In this document: positions 7,891 to 16,645 of the stretch, one piece after another
Layout: every line of letters begins with the position of its first letter
Position numbering within the stretch: the first letter of the stretch is position 1
DNA from: Paenibacillus phytorum
GTDB taxonomy: Bacteria > Bacillota > Bacilli > Paenibacillales > NBRC-103111
NCBI RefSeq assembly: GCF_013141715.1
Contig: NZ_WHOA01000241.1
Span: 124,001-188,000, forward strand
Reading direction: 5' to 3'
Length of the DNA stretch: 64,000 nucleotides
The notes under the pieces: model-generated
What the model was told of the DNA's origin: nothing
Database searches by the model: none
Seen by the model: the letters and a program-made list of their open reading frames with translations, nothing else
Program-made: the position numbers and the translations under genes

Positions 7891-9174
7891 ATGGGAATTT
7901 GGATATTAAACGGACTTACCGTTGATGCAAATAATGTACAAGCGAAGAAACACATTTTGGTAGAGAACGATAAAATTGCAAAGGTTATAGATGCAGCAGA
8001 AGGTTCGGCTCCACAAACCGAAGGCCATGAAGTCATTGATGCAGCAGGTAAGCTAGTGACTCCAGGATTCATCGATATGCATGTCCATCTGAGAGAGCCT
8101 GGTTTTGAACATAAAGAAAATATCGCGACCGGAACACGTTCCGCAGCAAGAGGTGGCTTCACAACCATCGCTTGCATGCCGAACACAAGACCTGTGATCG
8201 ATACCGTTGAAACGGTGAACTACATATTGGATAAAGCTGCAACGGAAGGTGTCGTCCGTGTTCTACCATACGGCACGATTACGAAAAACGAGCTCGGCCG
8301 CGAGTTGACCGATTTCGCTGCGCTGAAAGAAGCGGGCGTAATCGGCTACACGGATGATGGTGTCGGCGTGCAAAGCGCGCAAATGATGAAAGATGCAATG
8401 GCGTTGGCAGCATCGATCGGTATGCCAATCATCGCGCATTGCGAGGATGACACGCTTGTGGTCGGCGCGCCGGTAAGCGAAGGCGCGTTCGCGAAGAAGC
8501 ACGGACTGAAGGGAATCCCGAACGAGTCCGAGGCGATTCATGTGGGTCGCGACGTGCTGCTAGCCGAAGCGACGGGTGTTCACTATCACGTGTGCCATGT
8601 GAGCACCGAGCAGTCGGTTCGTCTGATCCGACATGCGAAGCAGTTCGGCATTAAAGTGACTGCCGAGGTATGTCCGCATCACCTCGTGCTCTCGGATGAA
8701 GACATTCCAGGGCTTGACGCCAACTGGAAGATGAACCCGCCGCTGCGCACGCCGCGCGATGTGCAGGCTGTCATTGAAGGTTTGGAAGACGGTACGATCG
8801 ACATTATCGTGACGGATCACGCGCCGCACACCGAAGAAGAGAAAGAGAAGGGCATGATGCTGGCTCCATTCGGCATACTCGGCTTCGAAACCGCGTTCTC
8901 TCTGCTGTACACGAAATTTGTGCTTACAGGTAAATGGTCATTAGGCTTCCTCGTAGATCGTATGACGAAAAAACCTGCCGACGTATTCGGTCTTCCATAC
9001 GGAACACTGGAAGTAGGCAGCGCAGCTGATATCACCATCGTGGATTTGGATACAGAGCGCGAAGTTCTTAAAGAAGAGATCGTTTCACGCAGCAAAAACA
9101 CGCCTTTCATCGGCTGGAAGCTGCAAGGCTGGCCGGTTGTTACAATCGCTTCCGGTAAAGTGATTTGGTCATAA
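7891..9174 (+). CDS. pyrC: Dihydroorotase
   Basis: Zinc amidohydrolase of 427 residues (type I length) that cyclises carbamoyl aspartate to dihydroorotate. Metal and substrate motifs are FIDMHVHLREPGFEHKE (about residues 56-72), ACMPNTRP (about 94), a metal His region AHCEDD and TDHAPHTEEEKE (about 307-318). ACTAGGAGGA precedes the ATG with normal spacing. It follows pyrB after the folded intergenic element and is followed by carA after 188 bases. Confidence 0.95.
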   Translation: MGIWILNGLTVDANNVQAKKHILVENDKIAKVIDAAEGSAPQTEGHEVIDAAGKLVTPGFIDMHVHLREPGFEHKENIATGTRSAARGGFTTIACMPNTRPVIDTVETVNYILDKAATEGVVRVLPYGTITKNELGRELTDFAALKEAGVIGYTDDGVGVQSAQMMKDAMALAASIGMPIIAHCEDDTLVVGAPVSEGAFAKKHGLKGIPNESEAIHVGRDVLLAEATGVHYHVCHVSTEQSVRLIRHAKQFGIKVTAEVCPHHLVLSDEDIPGLDANWKMNPPLRTPRDVQAVIEGLEDGTIDIIVTDHAPHTEEEKEKGMMLAPFGILGFETAFSLLYTKFVLTGKWSLGFLVDRMTKKPADVFGLPYGTLEVGSAADITIVDLDTEREVLKEEIVSRSKNTPFIGWKLQGWPVVTIASGKVIWS

Positions 9175-9243
9175 ATCGTTCTTAAATGACGCTGGAATCA
9201 ATCGTAAATCCGCATTAAGATCTATACGCAGATCGAAAAATCG

Positions 9244-9257
9244 TGTATATTTATACA
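9244..9257 (+). promoter_or_regulatory. Candidate ARG-box-like palindrome upstream of carA
   Basis: TGTATATTTATACA is a perfect inverted repeat (TGTAT/ATACA around ATTT). It resembles the ArgR operator half-site pattern TGAAT-N4-ATTCA with one symmetrical substitution. Carbamoyl phosphate also feeds arginine synthesis, so an arginine-responsive site before carA is plausible. This is inference from sequence similarity only. Confidence 0.4.
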
Positions 9258-9362
9258 GAATGATTGCTTTTTATGCAAACCTTATGCAATAAAATGGAAA
9301 TCGTAGGCATGACATCTACGGTTCGTGAGAATCGTTGACAATAGCGAAGGAGTTGAAAGAAC

Positions 9363-10535
9363 ATGCAGGCAAGATTGTTGCTGGAAGACGGCACTCTTTT
9401 TACAGGAAAATCGTTCGGTAGTGAAGGTGAATCCGTCGGCGAGGTAGTATTCAATACAGGAATTACGGGTTATCAGGAGGTGCTTTCTGATCCTTCCTAC
9501 TGCGGTCAAATCGTGACAATGACGTATCCATTGGTGGGGAACTACGGTGTGATTCGGGATGATTTTGAATCCGTACGTCCTTTCATTCATGGCTTTGTCG
9601 TTCGTGAGCATGAAGAGATTCCTAGTAACTGGAGAGCGCAATATACGCTGGGTAGCCTGCTGAAAGAATACGGCATCGTTGGGATCAGCGGCATCGATAC
9701 GCGCATGTTAACTCGTAAAATCCGTCATCACGGCGTTATGAAAAGCCTTTTGACAACATCCAATAAATCCATTACTGAGCTGACTGAGATCCTAAGAGGA
9801 ACGACACTTATGACGGATCAAGTCGCACGTGTATCCACAAAAAGTGTATACGGCGCACCTGGTCACAAAGAACGCATCGTTCTCGTAGACTTCGGAGCTA
9901 AAAGCGGAATCATCCGCGATCTAAGCAAACGTGACTGTGACGTTGTTGTTGTACCTCAAGATGCTACAGCTGAACAAATTCGTCGCCTTGCGCCTGACGG
10001 CGTGCTGCTGTCAAACGGCCCTGGGGATCCGAAAGACGTACCTCACGCTGTCGAAATGATTAAAGGCTTGCTCGGCGATATCCCGCTCTTCGGCATTTGC
10101 TTGGGTCACCAGCTGTTCGCACTGGCTTGCGGCGCAGACACGGATAAATTGAAGTTCGGTCACCGCGGCGGTAACCATCCAGTTAAAGACCTTGTATCTG
10201 GACGCTGCTACATTACATCGCAAAACCATGGCTACACGGTTAAGGAAGAATCCGTCCAAGGAACTGACCTTGAAGTGACGCACATCAACAATAATGACCG
10301 CACCATCGAAGGCTTGAAACATAAGAAATACCCTGCCTTCTCGGTTCAGTATCACCCAGAGGCAGCACCGGGGCCATTTGACTCCAGCTACTTGTTCGAT
10401 GATTTCATCTCGCTGATTCGTCAGCACAAAATCGATAACCCACAGCAGCCGCGCCAAGCGCAAATGCTTGCACAGTGGAAAGCTTCCACGGCATCGACAT
10501 CTGTGAAGGAGGAACTGCAATATGCCAAAAAATAA
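9363..10535 (+). CDS. carA: Carbamoyl phosphate synthase small subunit
   Basis: Glutamine amidotransferase subunit (390 residues) that releases ammonia from glutamine for carbamoyl phosphate synthesis. The N-terminal CPSase small domain starts ARLLLEDGTLFTGKSFG. The class I amidotransferase half has the nucleophile Cys in FGICLGHQLFALA (about residue 244) and the His in SVQYHPEAAPGPFD (about 328). GAAGGAG precedes the ATG. The C-terminal tail of about 30 residues is Gln/Ala/Ser-rich. The last 14 bases overlap carB, whose ribosome binding site lies within carA. Confidence 0.96.
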   Translation: MQARLLLEDGTLFTGKSFGSEGESVGEVVFNTGITGYQEVLSDPSYCGQIVTMTYPLVGNYGVIRDDFESVRPFIHGFVVREHEEIPSNWRAQYTLGSLLKEYGIVGISGIDTRMLTRKIRHHGVMKSLLTTSNKSITELTEILRGTTLMTDQVARVSTKSVYGAPGHKERIVLVDFGAKSGIIRDLSKRDCDVVVVPQDATAEQIRRLAPDGVLLSNGPGDPKDVPHAVEMIKGLLGDIPLFGICLGHQLFALACGADTDKLKFGHRGGNHPVKDLVSGRCYITSQNHGYTVKEESVQGTDLEVTHINNNDRTIEGLKHKKYPAFSVQYHPEAAPGPFDSSYLFDDFISLIRQHKIDNPQQPRQAQMLAQWKASTASTSVKEELQYAKK

Positions 10536-13500
10536 TACACTCAAAAAGATTCTCGTTATCGGTTCCGGTCCTATCGTCATCGGTCAGGCAGCGGAATTTG
10601 ACTACGCAGGTACGCAAGCTTGTCAAGCGCTTAAAGAAGAAGGCATGGAAGTTATCCTGATCAACAGCAACCCTGCTACGATCATGACGGATACGAACAT
10701 GGCGGATAAAGTATATATCGAACCGATTACGCTTGAGTTTGTTACGCAAATCATTCGTCAAGAACGTCCAGATGGTTTGCTTCCAACACTCGGTGGTCAA
10801 ACAGGTCTGAACATGGCTGTTGAACTAGCTCGTGCAGGTGTTTTGGAAAGCGAGAATGTGAAGCTTCTGGGAACACAGCTTACGGCGATTGAGAAAGCAG
10901 AGGATCGCGACCTTTTCAGAGACTTGATGAGAGAATTAGAGCAACCGGTACCGGATAGCGTAATTGTAACGACAGTCGCACAAGCCGTAGATTTTGCTAA
11001 CGAAATCGGCTTTCCAATCATCATTCGTCCTGCCTACACGTTAGGTGGAACGGGCGGTGGTATCTGTAACACGATGGAAGAGTTGACGGAAATCGTTGCT
11101 TCCGGAATTCGTTACAGCCCAATCGGTCAATGTCTGGTTGAGCGCAGTATTGCAGGCATGAAAGAAGTCGAGTACGAAGTAATGCGTGACGCGAACGATA
11201 ACTGTATCGTTGTATGTAACATGGAGAATTTTGATCCAGTAGGTGTACATACCGGAGATAGTATCGTTGTAGCACCAAGCCAAACTTTGTCGGACCGTGA
11301 GTATCAAATGCTGCGTTCGGCTTCGCTTAAAATCATTCGCGCCTTGAACATCGAGGGTGGCTGTAACGTACAGTACGCGCTTGATCCGCACAGCTTCCAA
11401 TACTACGTAATCGAAGTTAACCCGCGTGTAAGCCGTTCCTCAGCGCTTGCATCCAAAGCAACGGGCTATCCGATTGCGAAGATGGCTGCTAAAATTGCGA
11501 TTGGCTACACGCTCGATGAGCTAGTCAATCCAGTAACAGGCCAAACCTATGCATGCTTCGAGCCAGCTCTGGATTACATCGTTTCCAAAATTCCACGTTG
11601 GCCGTTCGATAAATTTACAGCGGCAAACCGTAAGCTGGGTACGCAAATGAAAGCGACTGGGGAAGTTATGGCGATTGGCCGTACTTTCGAAGAGTCCATT
11701 CATAAAGCGGTTCGTTCCTTAGAAATCGGTGTACACCGTTTGTTCCTAAAAGAGACGGATCTTATCGATCAAGAAACACTCGAGTTCCGCCTGCAAAAGC
11801 CCGACGATGAGCGCCTGTTCTTAATCGCTGAAGCGTATCGCAGAGGTTACACCGTGGAACAATTGCAGAATTTGACGAAGATTGACTGGTGGTTCTTGAA
11901 CAAACTAGATGGTCTGATTAAATACGAGAAAGAGATTGCAGCTAGCGAACTTACAAATGAGCTGCTATTCGAAACGAAGCGCAAAGGTTTCACAGATCGT
12001 GCCATTGCCGAAATTCGCGCACTTGCGGGCTGCTCGACATTTACCAAAGAAGCTGACATCAGAACACACCGTTTACAACAAAATATCAAGCCAGTCTACA
12101 AAATGGTTGATACTTGCGCAGCGGAATTCGAAGCTTCAACGCCATACTACTATTCGACCTATGAGCAAGAAGATGAAGTAACAGAAACAACGAAAGAGAA
12201 AGTAGTTGTACTGGGTTCCGGTCCGATTCGTATCGGGCAAGGAATTGAATTCGATTACTCCACGGTTCATGCGGTTTGGGCGATCCAAGCAGCAGGCTAC
12301 GAAGCGGTTATTATCAACAATAACCCAGAGACCGTATCTACAGATTTCAATACGTCCGATCGCTTGTACTTCGAGCCTTTGTTCTTTGAAGATGTGATGA
12401 ATGTGATCGAACGCGAAAACCCAATCGGGGTTATCGTTCAATTCGGTGGTCAAACAGCGATTAACTTGGCTGCACCATTACACAAAGCTGGCGTACGCAT
12501 TCTCGGTTCCGATCTGGAAAGTATCGATACAGCGGAAGATCGCAAGAAATTCGAAGCTTTACTTAGCAAACTCTCGATCGCTCAACCACCAGGCGGCACC
12601 GTTACATCGGTTGACCAAGCTGTGGGGACAGCTGCGAAATTCGGGTATCCGGTTATTGTTCGCCCATCCTACGTCTTAGGTGGACGCGCAATGGAAATCG
12701 TCTACTCCGATGAAGAATTGCTGAGCTACATGGAATATGCCGTGAAAATCAACCCTGAGCATCCGGTCCTGATCGACCGCTACATGCTTGGTAAAGAGGT
12801 AGAGGTAGATGCCATCTGCGATAGAGAAACGGTGCTAATCCCAGGGATTATGGAACACGTTGAACGCGCAGGGGTTCACTCCGGTGACTCCATCGCGGTT
12901 TATCCACCGCAATCCATCTCGGATGAGATTAAACAACAAATTATCGACATTACGACGAAAATCGGTCTTGAGTTGAACGTAGTTGGTCTGGTCAACATCC
13001 AGTTCGTTATTCATAACGATCAAGTGTATGTGATCGAGGTAAACCCGCGTTCTTCCAGAACTGTGCCTTTCTTGAGCAAAGTAACGAACATCCCGATGGC
13101 TAACGTGGCTACACGCGTCATTATGGGACAAAAGCTAGCGGATATGGGCTACCAAGGCGGTTTATGGCCGGAAGACAAGTACGTATCGGTTAAAGTGCCA
13201 GTGTTCTCCTTCGCTAAGCTGCGCCGTGTAGATACGACACTCGGACCTGAAATGAAATCGACGGGCGAGGTTATGGGGCGCGATATCAATTTTGCCAAAG
13301 CACTCTACAAAGGCTTAATTGGAGCGGGAATGAAAATTCCTGCAGCAGGATCTGTCGTAGTAACAGTAGCTGACAAAGATAAAGAAGAAGCGATTGAAAT
13401 CTTAAAGGGCTTCTATCGTCTTGGATATAAAATCATTGCAACAGGCGGAACGGCAGCAGCGATCGAACAAGCTGGTCTTCCGGTGACGACTGTAAACAAG

Positions 13501-13731
13501 CTGAGCGAAGGTTCGCCGAACATTCTGGATCTCATCCGCAGCGGTGATGCACAGTTCGTTGTGAACACACTGACTAAGGGTAAAGAGCCAGAGCGTGACG
13601 GCTTCCGCATTCGTCGTGAAGCGGTTGAGAACGGTGTGGTTTGTATGACATCACTTGATACAGTAAGAGCGCTTGTTAATATGCTTGAAGCAATCAACTT
13701 CTCCTCACGTGCAATGCCAATTCATGTCTAA
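10522..13731 (+). CDS. carB: Carbamoyl phosphate synthase large subunit
   Basis: Large ATP-grasp subunit of 1069 residues, the expected length, making carbamoyl phosphate from bicarbonate, ammonia and two ATP. Two homologous ATP-grasp halves are visible, starting VIGSGPIVIGQAAEFDYAG (about residue 12) and VLGSGPIRIGQGIEFDYS (about 560). Each has the EVNPR metal-binding segment. The last 130 residues are an MGS-like allosteric domain (IATGGTAAAIEQAG). AAGGAGGA stands before the ATG inside the end of carA. pyrK and pyrD, usually next in Bacillus, are absent; a hairpin element and pyrF follow. Confidence 0.97.
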   Translation: MPKNNTLKKILVIGSGPIVIGQAAEFDYAGTQACQALKEEGMEVILINSNPATIMTDTNMADKVYIEPITLEFVTQIIRQERPDGLLPTLGGQTGLNMAVELARAGVLESENVKLLGTQLTAIEKAEDRDLFRDLMRELEQPVPDSVIVTTVAQAVDFANEIGFPIIIRPAYTLGGTGGGICNTMEELTEIVASGIRYSPIGQCLVERSIAGMKEVEYEVMRDANDNCIVVCNMENFDPVGVHTGDSIVVAPSQTLSDREYQMLRSASLKIIRALNIEGGCNVQYALDPHSFQYYVIEVNPRVSRSSALASKATGYPIAKMAAKIAIGYTLDELVNPVTGQTYACFEPALDYIVSKIPRWPFDKFTAANRKLGTQMKATGEVMAIGRTFEESIHKAVRSLEIGVHRLFLKETDLIDQETLEFRLQKPDDERLFLIAEAYRRGYTVEQLQNLTKIDWWFLNKLDGLIKYEKEIAASELTNELLFETKRKGFTDRAIAEIRALAGCSTFTKEADIRTHRLQQNIKPVYKMVDTCAAEFEASTPYYYSTYEQEDEVTETTKEKVVVLGSGPIRIGQGIEFDYSTVHAVWAIQAAGYEAVIINNNPETVSTDFNTSDRLYFEPLFFEDVMNVIERENPIGVIVQFGGQTAINLAAPLHKAGVRILGSDLESIDTAEDRKKFEALLSKLSIAQPPGGTVTSVDQAVGTAAKFGYPVIVRPSYVLGGRAMEIVYSDEELLSYMEYAVKINPEHPVLIDRYMLGKEVEVDAICDRETVLIPGIMEHVERAGVHSGDSIAVYPPQSISDEIKQQIIDITTKIGLELNVVGLVNIQFVIHNDQVYVIEVNPRSSRTVPFLSKVTNIPMANVATRVIMGQKLADMGYQGGLWPEDKYVSVKVPVFSFAKLRRVDTTLGPEMKSTGEVMGRDINFAKALYKGLIGAGMKIPAAGSVVVTVADKDKEEAIEILKGFYRLGYKIIATGGTAAAIEQAGLPVTTVNKLSEGSPNILDLIRSGDAQFVVNTLTKGKEPERDGFRIRREAVENGVVCMTSLDTVRALVNMLEAINFSSRAMPIHV

Positions 13732-13735
13732 GACT

Positions 13736-13778
13736 ATGCTTACGAAGTCAGTTTTGCTAAAGCAAAACTCTAAGGAGA
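13736..13778 (+). repeat. Hairpin leader element, one unit, before pyrF
   Basis: ATGCTTACGAAGTC is followed by AGTTTTGC-TAAA-GCAAAACT (13750-13769) and CTAAGGAGAG. It nearly matches the last pyrR unit and fills the whole carB-pyrF gap. Here the reading frame through the element is not that of the downstream gene, so the element is not simply a conserved N-terminus. Confidence 0.85.
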
Positions 13779-13787
13779 GTGACGAAC

Positions 13788-14516
13788 TTGAGTACGCTAA
13801 CTCGCACAGATGTTACTGGACGCATTATGGTCGCTTTGGATTATGCGAACGCAGAAGGTGCTGAAGGGCTGCTTAAGCAGCTCGAAGGCATCCCTTGCTA
13901 CGTGAAGGTGGGCATGCAGCTGTTCTATGCTGCGGGTCCCGGCTTCGTCGCGAGTCTGAAGGATCGCGGCTACAAGGTGTTCCTCGATGTGAAGATGCAT
14001 GACATTCCGAACACGGTCAAAGGCGGCGCGGAAAGCGTGACGCGCCTTGGGGTTGACGTGTTCAATGTCCATGCTGCCGGAGGCAAGCAGATGATGGAAG
14101 CCGCCTTGGAGGGTGTCGACAAGGGGCTAGCTGTAGGTGCTTCGCGTCCGATTGTCATCGGCGTGACGCAATTAACCAGCACCAGTGTACAGGTGCTGAA
14201 TGACGAGATTGGCCTGACCGGTACGGTTGAGCAGGCCGTCATTCGCTATGCCCGCTTGGCGCATGCTGCGGGGCTGCAGGGTGTCGTCGCGTCACCGCTT
14301 GAGGTGACCGCGATTAAGGCGGCGTGCGGTGACGGGTTCGTCACCGTGACGCCAGGCATTCGCCCTGCTGGAGCCGACGTGGGCGATCAGTCGCGCATCA
14401 TGACGCCGGCTGAGGCGTTCGCGCAGGGGACGGATTACGTCGTGATTGGTCGACCGATCACAGGCGCAGCGGATCCAAGAGCAGCGATTGAAGCGATTAT
14501 CGATTCAATCGTGTAA
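13788..14516 (+). CDS. pyrF: Orotidine 5'-phosphate decarboxylase
   Basis: TIM-barrel enzyme converting OMP to UMP, about 242 residues. The active-site segment DVKMHDIPNTV (about residues 65-75) holds the Asp-Lys-Asp network, and PGIRPAGADVGDQSR binds the phosphate. TTG at 13788 is preferred because AAGGAG (13772-13777) lies 10 bases upstream; the GTG at 13779 is only one base from that site. The middle of the gene is markedly more GC-rich than carB. It is followed by pyrE after 40 bases. Confidence 0.93.
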   Translation: MSTLTRTDVTGRIMVALDYANAEGAEGLLKQLEGIPCYVKVGMQLFYAAGPGFVASLKDRGYKVFLDVKMHDIPNTVKGGAESVTRLGVDVFNVHAAGGKQMMEAALEGVDKGLAVGASRPIVIGVTQLTSTSVQVLNDEIGLTGTVEQAVIRYARLAHAAGLQGVVASPLEVTAIKAACGDGFVTVTPGIRPAGADVGDQSRIMTPAEAFAQGTDYVVIGRPITGAADPRAAIEAIIDSIV

Positions 14517-14556
14517 TAAGCTTTTGTCTAACTACGGAAGGAACGGTGGTAGGAAC

Positions 14557-15198
14557 ATGAGTCAACTCGAAGCAATCGCGCAGCATATTGCAGCGTCGTT
14601 ATTAGATATAGAAGCGGTAGCACTTCGACCGCAGCAGCCTTTTACATGGACATCTGGCCTCAAGTCGCCAATCTATTGTGACAATCGTCTGACGATGTCA
14701 CACCCAGCTATTCGCGAAGCGATCGCTGACGGATTCGCAGCTTTGATCCAAGAGAAATTCCCGGATGCTGAGGTTGTTGCTGGTACGGCAACAGCGGGCA
14801 TTCCTCATGCCGCTTGGGTAGCTCAGAAGCTAGGTCTCCCGATGATCTATATTCGCGATAAAGCCAAAGGACATGGCAAAGAGAACTTGATTGAAGGCAC
14901 TGTGAAACCAGGACAAAAGGTGATCGTGATTGAGGATCTTATCTCTACGGGTGGCAGTTCTTTGAAAGCAGCTATTGCGGTCAAAGAAGCTGGTGCTGTA
15001 GCGCTGGGCGTGCTGGCGATTTTCTCCTATCAGCTAGATAAAGCTACAGAAGCGTTCCAAGCTGCTGATATGCCACTGTATACACTTTCTAACTACTCTA
15101 CACTGCTTGAAGTGGCTCTAGAGAAGGGGAAAATCAAACAAGAGGACATGGAGCTCCTTCGTTCTTGGAGATCGAATCCTGCTGCGTTTGGTGTGTAA
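14557..15198 (+). CDS. pyrE: Orotate phosphoribosyltransferase
   Basis: Transfers the phosphoribosyl group from PRPP to orotate to give OMP. 213 residues from the ATG at 14557, preceded by GGTAGGAAC. The PRPP-binding motif reads VIVIEDLISTGGSS (about residues 124-137), and YIRDKAKGHGKENLIEG (about 104-120) is the flexible catalytic loop. It is the last gene of the pyr operon; a new promoter begins 26 bases after its stop. No clear terminator was found between them. Confidence 0.95.
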   Translation: MSQLEAIAQHIAASLLDIEAVALRPQQPFTWTSGLKSPIYCDNRLTMSHPAIREAIADGFAALIQEKFPDAEVVAGTATAGIPHAAWVAQKLGLPMIYIRDKAKGHGKENLIEGTVKPGQKVIVIEDLISTGGSSLKAAIAVKEAGAVALGVLAIFSYQLDKATEAFQAADMPLYTLSNYSTLLEVALEKGKIKQEDMELLRSWRSNPAAFGV

Positions 15199-15224
15199 AG
15201 CGGTATCTATTTAAAATGCGAAGA

Positions 15225-15254
15225 TTGACGAATTGTGTAAGAATATCCTATACT
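15225..15254 (+). promoter_or_regulatory. Sigma-A type promoter for the riboswitch transcript
   Basis: TTGACG (15225-15230), an 18-base spacer and TATACT (15249-15254) lie directly before the c-di-GMP riboswitch, placing the transcription start about 6 bases before its first stem. Confidence 0.75.
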
Positions 15255-15266
15255 GGATAAGTGCTA

Positions 15267-15363
15267 GGTACTGCCTAACATCTGCGAAAGGGCAAATGAC
15301 GCGAAAGCGACAGACGCAAAGCTATAGGGGCTACTCGGTTATACCGTATGCTTGCCAGCTACC
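15267..15363 (+). promoter_or_regulatory. Cyclic di-GMP-I (GEMM-I) riboswitch
   Basis: The conserved core AAAGGGCAAA, a GNRA-capped stem GCGAAAGC and GACGCAAAGC occur in the order and spacing of the GEMM-I aptamer (15286-15321). A closing stem forms between GGTACTG (15267-15273) and CAGCTACC (15356-15363), and a second stem carries the usual receptor region. A promoter stands just before it, and a motility-associated gene just after. No terminator is seen between aptamer and gene and the ribosome binding site follows within 10 bases, so control is probably at translation. Confidence 0.9.
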
Positions 15364-15386
15364 GAACGATGAGAGGAGGAGTACTC

Positions 15387-15587
15387 GTGAATATCAATAG
15401 TGTTCTAACTGCGATTAGTGGTGGAGACGCTTTGAAGCAAGCCGTTGGCATTCAGCTTTTAAGCAAAGTAAGTGATATGCAAGCAGCTTCATCTAGTACA
15501 TTAGTACAGGATTTTGCTAAATCTCAACAGCTGGTTTCCGCTTCAGCGACACCGCATTTGGGTGGCAATCTAGATATCCGCATATAA
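15387..15587 (+). CDS. YjfB family putative motility protein
   Basis: Small protein of 66 residues with the YjfB-family ending PHLGGNLDIRI. The start is GTG 15387, preceded by GAGAGGAGG. It has no signal peptide or membrane helix; the body is a helical Ala/Ser/Gln-rich segment. The family is labelled putative motility protein, and B. subtilis yjfB belongs to the motility regulon, so control by a c-di-GMP riboswitch agrees with a role in the motile-sessile switch. The biochemical function is unknown. A terminator follows, making it monocistronic. Confidence 0.85.
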   Translation: MNINSVLTAISGGDALKQAVGIQLLSKVSDMQAASSSTLVQDFAKSQQLVSASATPHLGGNLDIRI

Positions 15588-15600
15588 GTTCATAACAGAA

Positions 15601-15638
15601 GAAGCTCTACCTTTACGAAAAGGAGAGCTTCTTTTTTT
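15601..15638 (+). terminator. Terminator after the yjfB-like gene
   Basis: GAAGCTCT (15601-15608) pairs with AGAGCTTC (15624-15631), followed by seven T. It separates the yjfB-like gene from the converging lysR gene. Confidence 0.88.
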
Positions 15639-15649
15639 ATTCGATGAGG

Positions 15650-16522
15650 CTACCCTTGGGTCAGTTGTTGAATGAATGTTTGCAAGGGCTGAGACATCCA
15701 CTTTTTGGGATGGAGCAGCAGTTGAAGATCTAATTTTAAGTCCGAATGAGAAAAAGGAAGATGGGCAAGTTTCCCTTGTTCCAGTTCGTTCTGTACGGCA
15801 ATTTGAGGCAGCAGGGCGATACCAAGCCCATTCATGACGCAGTGTTTAATGGTTTCTAAATTACCGAGCTCAAATCCAATTTGAAGCGAGACTGAGTGAT
15901 CTTTTAGCAACTTTTCAAACATACCTCGATAGATGCAGCCCTCTTCTGTTACGATAAATTCGGCTTGCTGAAAATCGGTTAGCTGTATATGTGTTTGTTT
16001 GGTTAGCGGATGCTCAAGCGGTGCCACCAAAACTAAGGGTTCTTCCCTGACTTTCGTGCATGCAAGTGCGGTGTCTGCCGGATAACGGTCTAGTATTAGC
16101 CCTATATCATAGTCCCCATCTCTTACTTTGGAAATGAGGGAAGCTTCACTGTCAGGGAAGAGCTGGATATTCAGTCCAGGAAATTGCTGTTTCAGCACAT
16201 GTAAATAGGGTGGTAAATAGTAAGCCGCGAGTGAGTTAATCGTACCCATCGTCAGTGTTCCGCTGACTTCGCTTGTTATCATTTCTTTGGATTGATCATA
16301 GAGGTCAAGCATTTGCAAGACTAGCTTTAACAAGCTTTCACCAGGTGCTGTTAACCGAAGCTGACGTCCGTATCTCTCGAAAAGGGGTACGCCATATTCT
16401 CGTTCCAGCTTCTGAATTTGCATCGTAATACTCGATTGCGCATAACCCAATTCTTCGGCAGCTCGTGTAAAGCTCTTTCTCCGGGCAACCTCCCGAAAGG
16501 TTCGGAAATAGGTTAAATCCAT
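15650..16522 (-). CDS. LysR family transcriptional regulator
   Basis: 290 residues from the ATG at 16522, which gives the standard LTTR N-terminus MDLTYFRTFREVARRKSFT; an ATG at 16546 would add eight residues. The helix-turn-helix covers about residues 18-37 (FTRAAEELGYAQSSITMQI) and the rest is a type 2 periplasmic-binding-like effector domain. It is divergent from the DapA-like/RidA pair with a T-N11-A palindrome between them, so it probably controls that pair and itself. The effector is unknown. Confidence 0.9.
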   Translation of the reverse strand: MDLTYFRTFREVARRKSFTRAAEELGYAQSSITMQIQKLEREYGVPLFERYGRQLRLTAPGESLLKLVLQMLDLYDQSKEMITSEVSGTLTMGTINSLAAYYLPPYLHVLKQQFPGLNIQLFPDSEASLISKVRDGDYDIGLILDRYPADTALACTKVREEPLVLVAPLEHPLTKQTHIQLTDFQQAEFIVTEEGCIYRGMFEKLLKDHSVSLQIGFELGNLETIKHCVMNGLGIALLPQIAVQNELEQGKLAHLPFSHSDLKLDLQLLLHPKKWMSQPLQTFIQQLTQG

Positions 16523-16541
16523 AGGAACCCCTCGCTTTACT

Positions 16542-16556
16542 ATCAAAATTTTTGAT
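16542..16556. promoter_or_regulatory. Candidate LysR operator (T-N11-A palindrome)
   Basis: ATCAAAATTTTTGAT is an inverted repeat containing T-N11-A, the usual LTTR box. It sits in the 123-base gap between the divergent lysR and dapA-like genes. Confidence 0.55.
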
Positions 16557-16645
16557 GAGTCTTATCATTTATTATAGCTAACTGTGATCCAATGATCCAT
16601 GCTAAAGTGAATGTACAAACGAATTAGGACTGGGAGATGATTGAG

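Noticed and set aside
10011..11400. Minus-strand open frames of 119-189 codons opposite carA and carB
   Set aside because: Composition is that of antisense translation (Arg/Leu/His/Cys-rich), with no start signals; carA and carB are certain.
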